A stretch of DNA of 64,000 nt, taken from the NCBI GenBank assembly GCA_004352715.1, contig SCFE01000049.1, forward strand, positions 1,112,533-1,176,532, in the 5' to 3' direction. Below, one piece after another: positions 38,801-52,000 of the stretch (position 1 is its first letter; each line of letters opens with the position of its first letter). Source of the stretch: Hofstenia miamia. Lineage: Eukaryota > Xenacoelomorpha > Acoela. The notes under the pieces were generated by a model. It ran no database searches. It was not told the DNA's origin and saw only the letters and a list, made by a program, of their open reading frames with translations. The translations under genes and the position numbers were made by a program.

Positions 38801-41800
38801 GACAGAGTCCTGCTTTTCTATAGTCACCACATTAAGCAGTCACTAAATATCCACATAAAGCTCACCAGAATTTTACACTGTTTTAAGTTCATAAACACAA
38901 AGACGGTAGTCTAAAGCAGCCTCGGTTGAATTGTTCGTTTTCACCGCCATTATGTATTCGCAGATCAATGTTGACTCAGACTGCTTATAAACCAATCCGC
39001 CAGCATATTGCCATTGTAAGCAGACCCGTTGCTTGCACTTGAGATTTAGGGGGGGGCACGGCCCCACAAAGTTCAATAAATTAATCATTGTTTTACTAAT
39101 ATGAAATAGTTTCACACTTTTTCATTAAATTTTTAAATAGATTGGCATTAGTATTATATATATATATATATATAAATATATATAAATATATTCACTCTAT
39201 CTTAGTTACAGAATACAAGAATTAATACAATAGAGTTGTGTATCCAGGATGCCAAGCGGAAGGAGGGCCTAGTGGCCCAACAGGGAGGGCAATGGCCCCC
39301 TGACCCTCCCCTAGCCACGGCCCTGATTTTAAGCCTCTGTCACATGATTCCTCTCACCCCTCAGCCCTCAATATGAATACGACAATCAATATCCAAACAA
39401 AACGCTTTATACGACTACTAAATTTTTATAAATTTATATATTTTTTAAGCATGGTTTGGATTTTTATGAAAATTTTAATAATTTCTATTATTCCAAAATT
39501 TTCACAGACCTCTAAATACTATTTTAAACTAATGTATAAATAACTGTACCACTTATTTCAATTCATTTTGCTCTTATTTTCAAAAAGAAATATGTTCATA
39601 CTGAAGTTTCTGAACGTATTTCAGTCGATTTCGTGGTTAAACTACTTTATATTTACCACAAATATTCTTGACCTGAATTGGTTTCACTTTGATTTCTATG
39701 TCAGCTGAGACTCTCAAAGTGTAACTACTGTGCTCAACTGTAACTGACATTTAAACTGAAACACTGAAATTTCAATCTATTTAAATTTGATGCTGCAACA
39801 ACATTGTTACTGAAATTTCCAGACAGTCAATTTAATTGCATATATTTTTGTAGCAATCCAAATGTAAATATGTTGCGCACTCTCGCATTTATGAAACCGC
39901 ACAATTACCTCAATTTTGAACTGGAATGAAAAGAGCTTAGGTAAAGATCTTGAATAACATTGAAAAATAGGGTATGCCAAGCTTAAATTCTGGATGTCAT
40001 TGGTCTCACTCAGTGAAATTCAAACCTCGAAACTTTCAATGTTGATTATGCGCAAGAATGTAGGATATAGTGACTTTATATTGCCGAATCTGTTGATTTG
40101 CTTTTATACTTTACAAAGAGGTTATGCTCACACAGTAGCTTTTTATAGACTCAGATAGACTCAGTAGAAAATTCCCAACTTAATCGCATTATATTGGTAA
40201 TTCGATTACACAATTGCTACATCATTCGCACAACATGAGTTTTTTATTAATTGCCTATTTTAACTGCAGATATTTCATTGGAACCATAGACAAGTTACGG
40301 CTAAATTACAGTTTACATTCAACTGAGTCCTTTATCAAACTTAAAAATGATTTTTTAGTACACTAATCTGAAAACACTTGCTGCAAAAATGCATGCAGCA
40401 CAATTACATTCGTCATAGAATATCAGACTTCTGTGTTTGAAATTTTATGTCATAAACATGCCCAGTCATTTGTCATTTATCAAGCTATTCTTTGTGGCTA
40501 TCATCAACTGGTAGTTGTGTTAAGTACCGCATAGCTACAATAAAAACAATTGCCGAGATCTAAAACCTAAAAAATATTATTGCAAATATCAAAAATTTCA
40601 TTTTTAAAAGACTTTATTACATTTATACTTTTAATTGATATAGCAGATAATTTGTTGGTAGCACTACCAGAATTGTGCTGGTACCATCCTTATTTATTAA
40701 AAATCCCTGAATAGTAAATCTGAATCACTTCTGATAATGAGTGTGGTAATATTTAGATAACAGTGCAGTATCCTGATTGGATTTCAGGAGCTGAATGTAC
40801 GCTTTATCGAAGTAATTCTGAAGTTACTAGTTCAATGACCAGCGTGTTCGTCGATGCTAATACTAACTTAGTTCCAGGTACTCTTTACACCTACAACGCG
40901 GTTTGCGGCAAGGAGTCGTGCAGCAGTGTATTAGGAGAATATGCGTAAGTTACATCCATTTCCTCCGCTTAACCCTTTAGAGTCGAACGGGAACTATAGT
41001 TCCCACTATTGTTTACTGCCTACTGGGACCTAAAATTCCCAAGTTAAAGGTCTAATGGGATACATAGGTCCCACCATTATTATGAAAGAAGCTTTTTATA
41101 AAATCATAAAAAAGTCATCTGAGGTTTTAAATATAGCCTACTAAATATGCATCATACATTTTTTATAATAAAAATTAAATTACCTATGTTCAGACTTGAA
41201 AGGGTTAATAAATTCGTAAATATATGGATGATTTCTGGAGTTTCAAACGTTTCAGGTAAAATTTTTAGATATCAGTGTACTCAGCCTGAGAAGCCAGTAA
41301 TTCTGCTTCAATCTCCAATCTCCACCACTGAGCTAAAGTTTTCATTTACTCGACCCGTTGGAGGATCAACGGGATTCTTTGTTTCCATAGATAATAATCC
41401 ACTCGTTGATCTCAGCGACAATGTCGTGCACACCTTTAGCAGTTTAACTCCTGCTACGACCTACACTCTTTGTGCAATCACATACTTTTCATGTCAGGTA
41501 TTTAATTCTTTATACATTTCGATTTTTATTATTATTGCTTCGCTCTCAATTTAATATAGTTCTACTTAACTATACATGTAGTATTTGAAAACTTCTTCTG
41601 CTTAGATTGCTGCTGACGGTTCGCAGAAAATTTACAATAGTACAGCTGCTTGTATTAGTGGTTATACCCCGCCGTCCAAACCGACATTTACTGCGTGTGC
41701 CAGCGGCTCCAATGCTATTGAAATATTCCCCAACACGACGGAGCAGAAATCTGAGATTGAATTTCTCATGTATAATGGAGCAGAACTTGTTGATACGAAG

Positions 41801-43021
41801 CTAATCAACACAAAGGGAGTTTCTCGAAATCTAGCCGCCGGTAAGTGATCATTGATTAAACTCTTGCTAGACGAACACCGACCAAAATATTGGGATACAA
41901 TACCAACTACACTGTTTTCCAAACATAAAGGATGGTAATTGCCGTCATCCCATTGGTTAACACTAGAACTCCGAACCGGTCATTTGTCACCGTTTTTGAT
42001 GCAATTGTTAAACAACTACTTCCCTACATGTAAAAATTTTTACAAGTTTACACCTATATTCACTAATTCTGCTGTAAAGTACGAATTGATGACATTTTCG
42101 GAAAACAGACAGACTTAGATATTAAAAATCACTAATACCCCTTAAACTCCGAAAATCGGTCATTTGTGACCCAGACTAAACATTTCATGCATGCGCTTGT
42201 GTAGTTATATTTATGCAGTAATATACTTTAAATTGAGCATTTATTTAACAGTTTTGATCGTTTTAGTTAAAAATTAATGGCAAGAGAAGCAGCAAAACGG
42301 GCTCTTAATCAAATTATATCAGATAGCAGTAGTAGTGTTTATTAAATATGAACCTGAATGCCAGTATAAAATCTCACTGTAATAAATACTACACAAATAC
42401 TGGTCATTTATGACCGGATTAGGAATTAAAGGGTGTATTACATTTTCGGAGTTCTTGTGTTAAAGCCCGAGTAGCGTAGTTTTCCGTAGCTTTTCTTTGC
42501 TTACAAATCAATAATTACATTTAGGTAAATTCTATTGCGTTTACATAAACGGGTTTTCTAAATTGCAGGTGGCACATTCGTAAGTTTCTACAGAAGAGAC
42601 AGGGATTTAAACTTTTAGGACGATAGAATTATGTAATTTGTAGAATTCGAGGCTTGTGCTACGATTTACAAACGAATAGATTTAATAAACATCCAGTTAA
42701 CACATAAACTCAGTAATAAATGTTCTCTATTTACCCATTTTCACGCAAATGGCTTTGTAACTATTTCACAGAATAATTTCTTCTTGCTTTCTTTTATAAT
42801 CAATGCTTCTGCAATTTTCGTATTCTTAGTTATGATTAAAATAGTAAAATTACTTCTTTCATTTAATAAATATACAAATAAATTTCAAACAACATTTTAG
42901 TGTATTTTAATGTAAGCAATCAATCAATTTTTGTAAAAAAATTAAAATTACCACCTTTTACTTTATCTAACGATGAGTGGAGACACCCAAAGTATGTCCT
43001 AACATATATATTTCTTGTTTT

Positions 43022-43067
<46 letters not shown>

Positions 43068-46000
43068 ATTTACTGAGATTCATATATTAATTTGAATAAA
43101 AACGTTTCGACTATATTATAGCCATCGTCAGTTTACAATTTACAATATACTACACTATAAGTTAATTATATTATATGCACTAAAAAATTTTTTTTCGTTT
43201 TTTCCCAAATTGCATTTCTTATTTAAAATGTTTTCTGTATTATGTTGTTTTATAATTAATGCCTCACAGATCTTAGTATGAGAAGTTCTCATAGCTATTT
43301 CGAAATTTGTTTTCTTCAATTCGTGGTGGTGGTCGAATATTTCTGTTTCTAGGTGGCCGTTTAGCTGTTCTTTACTTCGAATGCCAAAATGTCGTTTAGT
43401 TTCACCAATTTATAGCTTGCTACAGCTATCACAAGTATATGTGTAGACGATGCATGAAACTATGCATTCTGGGATTCGATTTTTGTTATTAAATAAATTA
43501 TTAGTTTGTAAAGATGCAAAAACAGGTCTAATTTTGGATGATGTAAAACTTGCATTAATAATCTTGATATTTTCTTAATAACAAATTGTTTAATTTCAAC
43601 CTATGGTAATATAATTGTTTGAGTTTTGTTTATCGACCTCGATTTTATAATTTGAGTTTAAGCATTTGATGTTATTTCTTTTCATACAAATTCTTTAATT
43701 CCGAAATAAAATTAAATGTATCTTGCAAATTTTACTGTTTTGGGACGTGATTTTTTAAAATGATGTCTAACCATTTACTCAAAGGGTATGCCTGACTATT
43801 AATTGAAGACAGTATTGGTCTAAATGGTGGATCTTTATGCATTTTGGCCAATCCATTCAATCTAAGAGGAACTGCGCCAATGCTGCGAAACTGTTGATAT
43901 TATTTATCAGAAATTTGTTTAAAATTAAAAAAATGGCTTCTGGAGTTAGGTATCTTTACCATCTACAAAACGTCTCAAATATATATCACAAACAATTAAT
44001 AAATTCTTTTTGTTTATCTCATTTTCAATATTGCTCATTTCTCTTTACAAACATAAATTCAAAACTTTTAATTGGTCTCTTAAAACACTTAACTTTGCGC
44101 AAAACATGACAGTTCATCCGTCTATCGAATTCAATATAAAATATTAGCTCCTTATTACAAAATTCAAATGTATATGGTATCAATATTACTTAAGTGTAAA
44201 TCTGGTACACCTTCTCTTTTATTTTTAAAACAATATATTAAGTTAAATGAACGTTCTCAAAAATTTTTATGCTTAGATAAACATTCAAATAGTTTTCACC
44301 ACATAGCAACTAAAATTTGGAATAACTTAGACCATGAAATTAAAATGGAAATTAACTACAAAAAATTTAGAAAAAAAGTGCGAACATTACTCTTTCACAG
44401 ACAATGCATACTTAATGACAATAATACACTACACTCCTTCGAAAATTTCGTATGATCCTACACACACAAATCCCCAACAAACACACACCACACAATTTTA
44501 TATGTATATGTTACTATTATTTTGTAAATAGTTTTTAGTTTATAGTCCTGCACCAAAGATATTTTGCAATAAATTGCTTTTGACTCTTCTTCATATCTAA
44601 TAACTGTCTATTAAATTTATTCTGAGAACAAGGAAAATGACTTTTTACTTTGTTTATTTGATAAATGTTATTTTCCGAGAAAATGGATGCCCTAATATAA
44701 TGCTAAAAAAATAACATCAAAATGCGTAAATTCAAATTATAAAATCGATGTAGATAAACAAAGCTCAAACAATAATTATAAAGAAATTACATATTGGAAA
44801 TTACCAACAATTTGTGATTAAGAAAAAGAACAAGATTATCAATGCAAGTAATTAAATGTTTACATTATTTAGGCATCAATGATCATGGCATTCTAAATGC
44901 TTGGATATACCCTTCAAATGGAAACGCAGACGGGTTTACAACTACTATCGAGAACGGTTCTCCAGTTAATGTCTCTTCTGCATTGAGTCACTCGTACGCC
45001 ATTTCAGATCCGACTCGTTTCTACACATTCTGCGTCAAATCATACATTTATTGTTCTGCAACAGGTGGGTCTGCTATTTCATTTTTCATAACCATTAAAA
45101 ACGTAATTTGATTAATTTTATCATTTACAACAACTTGAGGCAATATTCATATAATATATTTGATTTCAGAACACTGGCATCTTTATTCTTTTATTTTGTT
45201 AATATCCACTGAAGATAGTTTAGCATTTATTTTAAATTTAAATTGAATAATTATGATTCTATCACTATTATTAGGATTTAATCTAAATGGATGTCGCATG
45301 TTTTCTCGCATTCACATACATTTGCTTTGAAAATAACTGGGATATTTTGATGCTGTTCGCTTGCTTTTTTTATTGTTGCAATTTCAAATAATTGGGTTAT
45401 TCATTAATGACAAATGTATGATCGCGTTTGATAAGACTACCAAGTTTTTCAATGTAGGGCAACATGCCTTTCTGTATAATCTATCAATATTTTATTTTTT
45501 GTACATTTATTAAAAAATAACACTCATAAATAATGTTCTAAGGCTTTTTGAATTATTAATTTCAGGAGAGGTTATTGAGAGTGCATGCTTCAACTGCAGT
45601 GGATGGAGTAGCCCCGAAGCTCCAGTTTTAACTGCCGTGTCGGTGTCGACTACATCTATTAGATTAGATGTTACTGATAATAACCAGGGAGCGTTTTATC
45701 CAGCCTACAGGTTTGTGATTTTGAAGCAAATTGAATTATCATAGCATGTATGCTTACATCTTAGAACAATATCATTACAATTTTTTTATAAAGGCGAGGT
45801 TTTTATCTGCTCTTATCATTTTTAATGTTTGAATAATTACTAATCCAATGTTTCCTTTATGTCATGTCGAGGATTTCTATATCAATAACGAGATGTTANN
45901 NNNNNNNNNNNNNNNNNNNNNNNNNNNNNNNNNNNNNNNNNNNNNNNNNNNNNNNNNNNNNNNNNNNNNNNNNNNNNNNNNNNNNNNNNNNNNNNNNNNN

Positions 46001-49000
46001 NNNNNNNNNNNNNNNNNNNNNNNNNNNNNNNNNNNNNNNNNNNNNNNNNNNNNNNNNNNNNNNNNNNNNNNNNNNNNNNNNNNNNNNNNNNNNNNNNNNN
46101 NNNNNNNNNNNNNNNNNNNNNNNNNNNNNNNNNNNNNNNNNNNNNNNNNNNNNNNNNNNNNNNNNNNNNNNNNNNNNNNNNNNNNNNNNNNNNNNNNNNN
46201 NNNNNNNNNNNNNNNNNNNNNNNNNNNNNNNNNNNNNNNNNNNNNNNNNNNNNNNNNNNNNNNNNNNNNNNNNNNNNNNNNNNNNNNNNNNNNNNNNNNN
46301 NNNNNNNNNNNNNNNNNNNNNNNNNNNNNNNNNNNNNNNNNNNNNNNNNNNNNNNNNNNNNNNNNNNNNNNNNNNNNNNNNNNNNNNNNNNNNNNNNNNN
46401 NNNNNNNNNNNNNNNNNNNNNNNNNNNNNNNNNNNNNNNNNNNNNNNNNNNNNNNNNNNNNNNNNNNNNNNNNNNNNNNNNNNNNNNNNNNNNNNNNNNN
46501 NNNNNNNNNNNNNNNNNNNNNNNNNNNNNNNNNNNNNNNNNNNNNNNNNNNNNNNNNNNNNNNNNNNNNNNNNNNNNNNNNNNNNNNNNNNNNNNNNNNN
46601 NNNNNNNNNNNNNNNNNNNNNNNNNNNNNNNNNNNNNNNNNNNNNNNNNNNNNNNNNNNNNNNNNNNNNNNNNNNNNNNNNNNNNNNNNNNNNNNNNNNN
46701 NNNNNNNNNNNNNNNNNNNNNNNNNNNNNNNNNNNNNNNNNNNNNNNNNNNNNNNNNNNNNNNNNNNNNNNNNNNNNNNNNNNNNNNNNNNNNNNNNNNN
46801 NNNNNNNNNNNNNNNNNNNNNNNNNNNNNNNNNNNNNNNNNNNNNNNNNNNNNNNNNNNNNNNNNNNNNNNNNNNNNNNNNNNNNNNNNNNNNNNNNNAA
46901 TTACAGGAGCTGAATGCACGCTTTATCGAAGTAATTCGGAAGTTACTAGTTCAATGACCAGCGTGTTCGTCGATGGTAATACTAACTTAGTTCCAGGTAC
47001 TCTTTACACCTACAACGCGGTTTGTGGCAAGGAGTCGTGCAGCAGTGTATTAGGAGAATATGCGTAAGTTATATCCATTTCCTCCGCTTAACCCTTACGA
47101 GTCGAACGGGAATTATAGTTCCCACTAATGTTTACTGCCTAAAATTCCCAAATGAGAGGTCTAAGGGGATACATAGGTCCCACCATTATTATGAAAGAAG
47201 CTGTTTATAAAATCATATAAAAGTCATCTGAGGTTTTAAATATAGCCTACTAAATATGCATCATACATTTTTTATAATAAAAATTAAATTACCTAGGTTC
47301 AGATTTGAAATTGTTAATAAATTCGTAAACATATGGATGAGTGCTGGAGTTTCAAACGTTTCAGGTAAAATTTTTAGATATCAGTGTACTCAGCCTGAGA
47401 AGCCAGTAATTCTGCTTCAATCTCCAATCTCCACCACTGAGCTAAAGTTTTCATTTACTCGACCCGTTGGAGGATCAACGGGATTCTTTGTTTCCATAGA
47501 TAATAATCCACTCGTTGATCTCANNNNNNNNNNNNNNNNNNNNNNNNNNNNNNNNNNNNNNNNNNNNNNNNNNNNNNNNNNNNNNNNNNNNNNNNNNNNN
47601 NNNNNNNNNNNNNNNNNNNNNNNNNNNNNNNNNNNNNNNNNNNNNNNNNNNNNNNNNNNNNNNNNNNNNNNNNNNNNNNNNNNNNNNNNNNNNNNNNNNN
47701 NNNNNNNNNNNNNNNNNNNNNNNNNNNNNNNNNNNNNNNNNNNNNNNNNNNNNNNNNNNNNNNNNNNNNNNNNNNNNNNNNNNNNNNNNNNNNNNNNNNN
47801 NNNNNNNNNNNNNNNNNNNNNNNNNNNNNNNNNNNNNNNNNNNNNNNNNNNNNNNNNNNNNNNNNNNNNNNNNNNNNNNNNNNNNNNNNNNNNNNNNNNN
47901 NNNNNNNNNNNNNNNNNNNNNNNNNNNNNNNNNNNNNNNNNNNNNNNNNNNNNNNNNNNNNNNNNNNNNNNNNNNNNNNNNNNNNNNNNNNNNNNNNNNN
48001 NNNNNNNNNNNNNNNNNNNNNNNNNNNNNNNNNNNNNNNNNNNNNNNNNNNNNNNNNNNNNNNNNNNNNNNNNNNNNNNNNNNNNNNNNNNNNNNNNNNN
48101 NNNNNNNNNNNNNNNNNNNNNNNNNNNNNNNNNNNNNNNNNNNNNNNNNNNNNNNNNNNNNNNNNNNNNNNNNNNNNNNNNNNNNNNNNNNNNNNNNNNN
48201 NNNNNNNNNNNNNNNNNNNNNNNNNNNNNNNNNNNNNNNNNNNNNNNNNNNNNNNNNNNNNNNNNNNNNNNNNNNNNNNNNNNNNNNNNNNNNNNNNNNN
48301 NNNNNNNNNNNNNNNNNNNNNNNNNNNNNNNNNNNNNNNNNNNNNTATATATATATAAGTATTAAATTACTGAGCTTCATAAATGCGACCGGTTTCGATT
48401 CAAAATCTTTATCAGAACAAATTTGGAAGGAAAACTAATATTACAATTAACTACACTTAAAATTAATTAAAATTGCATGCTTTAGAAAATGTTGATGTTA
48501 TAATAATTCTTCTGCTTATTCATTAATCTTGATCTTATTTCTTTCTTTATATATAGTGATTCTGCAATAATTGCATGCATTTTGATCTATCGCCGCGTTT
48601 ATAGTGTTAAAACATTTCAATTTAGTTTCGGTGTGAAATCCATTCCTATCACTACTATTTGTTTAATTTAGGTACTAACTACAGCTTATCTGTAATTGCC
48701 TCATATTTCGACTCATTGAGTATACCAAGTGAAGTCGGAATATACTGCACCATTCCTACGATTCCCAGTGGAGTAGAAATAGAAGCACTATCCACCACCT
48801 CAATTCGCCTGACATGGACATATCCAAATGATGGTACCGTTGATAGTTATGAGGTGAGTGATGTCCATTTCTATGATGAAGTGAATGTACGATACAATAG
48901 TGCTATGTGCAATGCCTTATTATTATGAGTAGATAACTGACTTGTACTATGGCTAAGAATTTCCTGAGTAAAAACAAGGGGGATTAGCCAACCCCCTCTC

Positions 49001-52000
49001 TAATCCATTTTGATGCTTACCACTGCGCTGGTCATTGTACATTGTGCAACATTTGCACTGAAAACCCCTGTGTATTGGGGTTATGCGGGACCAGATATTT
49101 ATTGGTCCCAGTCCCACATAGTCCAATAAGATTTTTGTCCCAGTTCCTTCCCATACTAGTCACATGAAACTTTCTTGGCCAATGGTTCCTTGGTAAATCA
49201 TCTATTTCCAACAAAAATGTTAAAATTTTGCATAACATACTTAAATTTGTGATACCAGTTTCTTTATCTTGGTTCCAGGCCATTGTTATTCCCACCCAAC
49301 TGAAATAGTAGGCCAGACTATTTGATATACAACGAGCCCAAAATGAGCCTTTTATAAGCAAAGCAAATTTATAGTTCTGCCTGATAATTTGATCATGCAG
49401 ATTTTTCTTATTTTTTAATTCAGTATGTCTGGATCACCTGAAGATATGCCCCCCCAACTTCCAGATCTAGCCTCACCTGAAGATACTCCCCCCTACTTTT
49501 TCCACCTGAAGATATTCACCCCCAAGATTTTCCACCTGAAGATATTCCCCCAACTTTTTTCGCCGGAAGATAACCTAACCCTAACCCTAACCTTATTTAT
49601 TTGCTTCAACAGTAAAAGGGTTAGGGTTTGGGTTTGGGTTAGGGTTTAGGGTTAGGGTTAGGATAAAGTAAAAGACATATTTAGTTTTTCCTACAATTTT
49701 CCAACTGAAGATGTTCCCCCCAAGATTTTCCACCTGAAGATATGCCCCCCCCTCAAAGCTTTGGGGGGCACATCTTCAGGAATTCAGTATGCCTTTCTTA
49801 TAATATTATTTTCGAAATTTTTATTAAATGGTAGGAAGAGCGATGTAAGAATACTTTGAGCGCAATATTTTCAAAAATATCAAGCTAAGACTATTCTTAT
49901 TCAAAGATTTTATGTGGCGAGCCTAGCCGAACTTACTCAAAATTTTGGGTCGTTGACAAGTCTAACCAGGCCCGAAGAAAAGTTGACCCAACCCGCGGTT
50001 CGAGTTGACTTATTTCACCCATGGACTCGACGGTCATGTAGAACCCTAGTATGCACGAATCGAGTAACAAATATAATTTCACTTATAGTTATCCAACTGC
50101 AAATATGTAAAGGAAAACTTGTTAATTGCTTTAATTTAATTGAACTTGAATAAAATGTTCATACACATTACTATTATATTTTTGCAGATCTCAGTTTTTT
50201 AAGTGATACTGGTTTAATATTAACCCTATATGGACCAAATGCGTTCTTCAGCGACATTAGAAAAACATTGATGTTATAAATATAATCAGAATGTTTTTTT
50301 CACGTGGTTATTAAATTAACGGGACACAACCGTGGCTACATAGGATGAGTGCAGTTATTTGTATTGTTTTGTTCAAACTCTTGTCACGTGGTCTACTTCT
50401 CAGATTTAAACAAATCCATAAAAACCAGATGCAAAATAAATTGGTCCATATAGGGTTAATGCGTCTCATAATTAATAGCAAAATATTAGAATTGTATAAA
50501 TAGAATAAATTAATATTTTTCACATTATTTTCTTTACGTATAAAGAAAATTTTCTCCCAAGGCTGCTGACGTTGTTATCAGTATTTTTATTGTAAGTTCT
50601 TCTGCAAATGAAGAATAAAGTACTTTTAAATATAACATATATAATTACCATTTTGCTTACTGCACATATATTGATATGAAATCACTATATATTGTTATTG
50701 AAAGACATTTTGTGCAAAAAAATTTGAGGCATTTTGGTATCCCTAAATATTTTGTTATTGAAATCTTACAAATACATTTCATGACTTTGCTGTGGTAAGT
50801 TGTGTTTTTTGTGTGATACAACAGTGTTTTGCTGTTTTATCGCGTTGGTTGTCGTGTAAAGAATCTTATACAACGGCCAGCCTGCCATTTGCGGCCATTT
50901 CAATATTAGGCAAAATGATGTCGTTCTTGCTAATTAATTTGTATATTGAGTGATATTTCTCTAAAACGTAATTCAGAAAATTGTTAAATTTTTTTGCAAA
51001 AATTTTTATTTTTTAATATGTCATGTTTTTAAGTCTAACCACACTTTGTTTCAGTAATAATCGTTGAAAACATACTATTTCAAAATGGTATTGTACCGCC
51101 ATTGCCAGAAATTTAATAATTTTCTCCTAATATTTTTTAGGTAGCGTACTAAAAAATTTGTGTTCAAATTACTAGTCTAATTGAAAAGTTCTTTATAATT
51201 TTAGTGCATTATATATAAATTTATTTTTCATAGACTTTTTTGCTTGAGTGATTTACCCGACTTAGATCATTAAATTAATAATTTCTTTAAGATTTCAATA
51301 ATTTTATACTTGTAATTAACATAAAAGTTAATATAAAGGCATATTAAGTTATTTATTTACCAATATTGGCATTTTTTGATAATCAATGTTTAGTGTTTAC
51401 TGAAGAATTCAATGTTTTTAAATTTGATATCATCTAAAGAGCGTGATAATTGTCTTTAAATACATTAATTCACTGTTTTATAGAAAAAATGCTTAAATTT
51501 AGAGATACTTCAAATATTGAGTCGCAATATACAATAATGTACACACTAAATATTTTACTAACTAAAACTATTTTTTGATTTTTCTTTAAGTATAAAACAA
51601 CCATGCAAAGCTATATCTAAATACCAAAAAAAATATTTAAATAATTGCATTGCAATAAAGAAAGGGGATATGATGAAAATTGAGTGTAAAATGAGATAAT
51701 TTCAAATCCGTAGATATATTACTCCATTATTATTATAACTACTTGTGTCAATATTTATCAAAAAGGAATTGAATAATTTACAGAATTAGTTTCTGAAAAC
51801 TTTGCACAAAATTAGAATCAGCTTAAGTTGGCAACTATGTTGCAATCGGCTTCTGTTTCTAAACATCGCATGTGGTTAAAAATTTCCAACACGCGTGCAA
51901 GATTCAAACCGAAATATATTACTATTTTTGAATGAGGTTCGTTTTAGCTCGGTATTTTTTTAAAAATNNNNNNNNNNNNNNNNNNNNNACTATTTTTTAC

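Noticed and set aside
44873-45710. Mutually exclusive alternative exons copying 55725-56356
   Set aside because: Introns and flanks are also near-identical and the order makes no Fn3 sense; haplotype or assembly duplication explains it more simply. RNA data could change this.
49570-49665. Chromosome or telomere fusion site
   Set aside because: In a head-to-head fusion TTAGGG comes before CCCTAA. Here CCCTAA comes first, and the block sits inside an element with target-like duplications.
49436-49760. CRISPR-like array of CACCTGAAGATA repeats
   Set aside because: Units are nearly head to tail without unique spacers, and the window is an animal genome.
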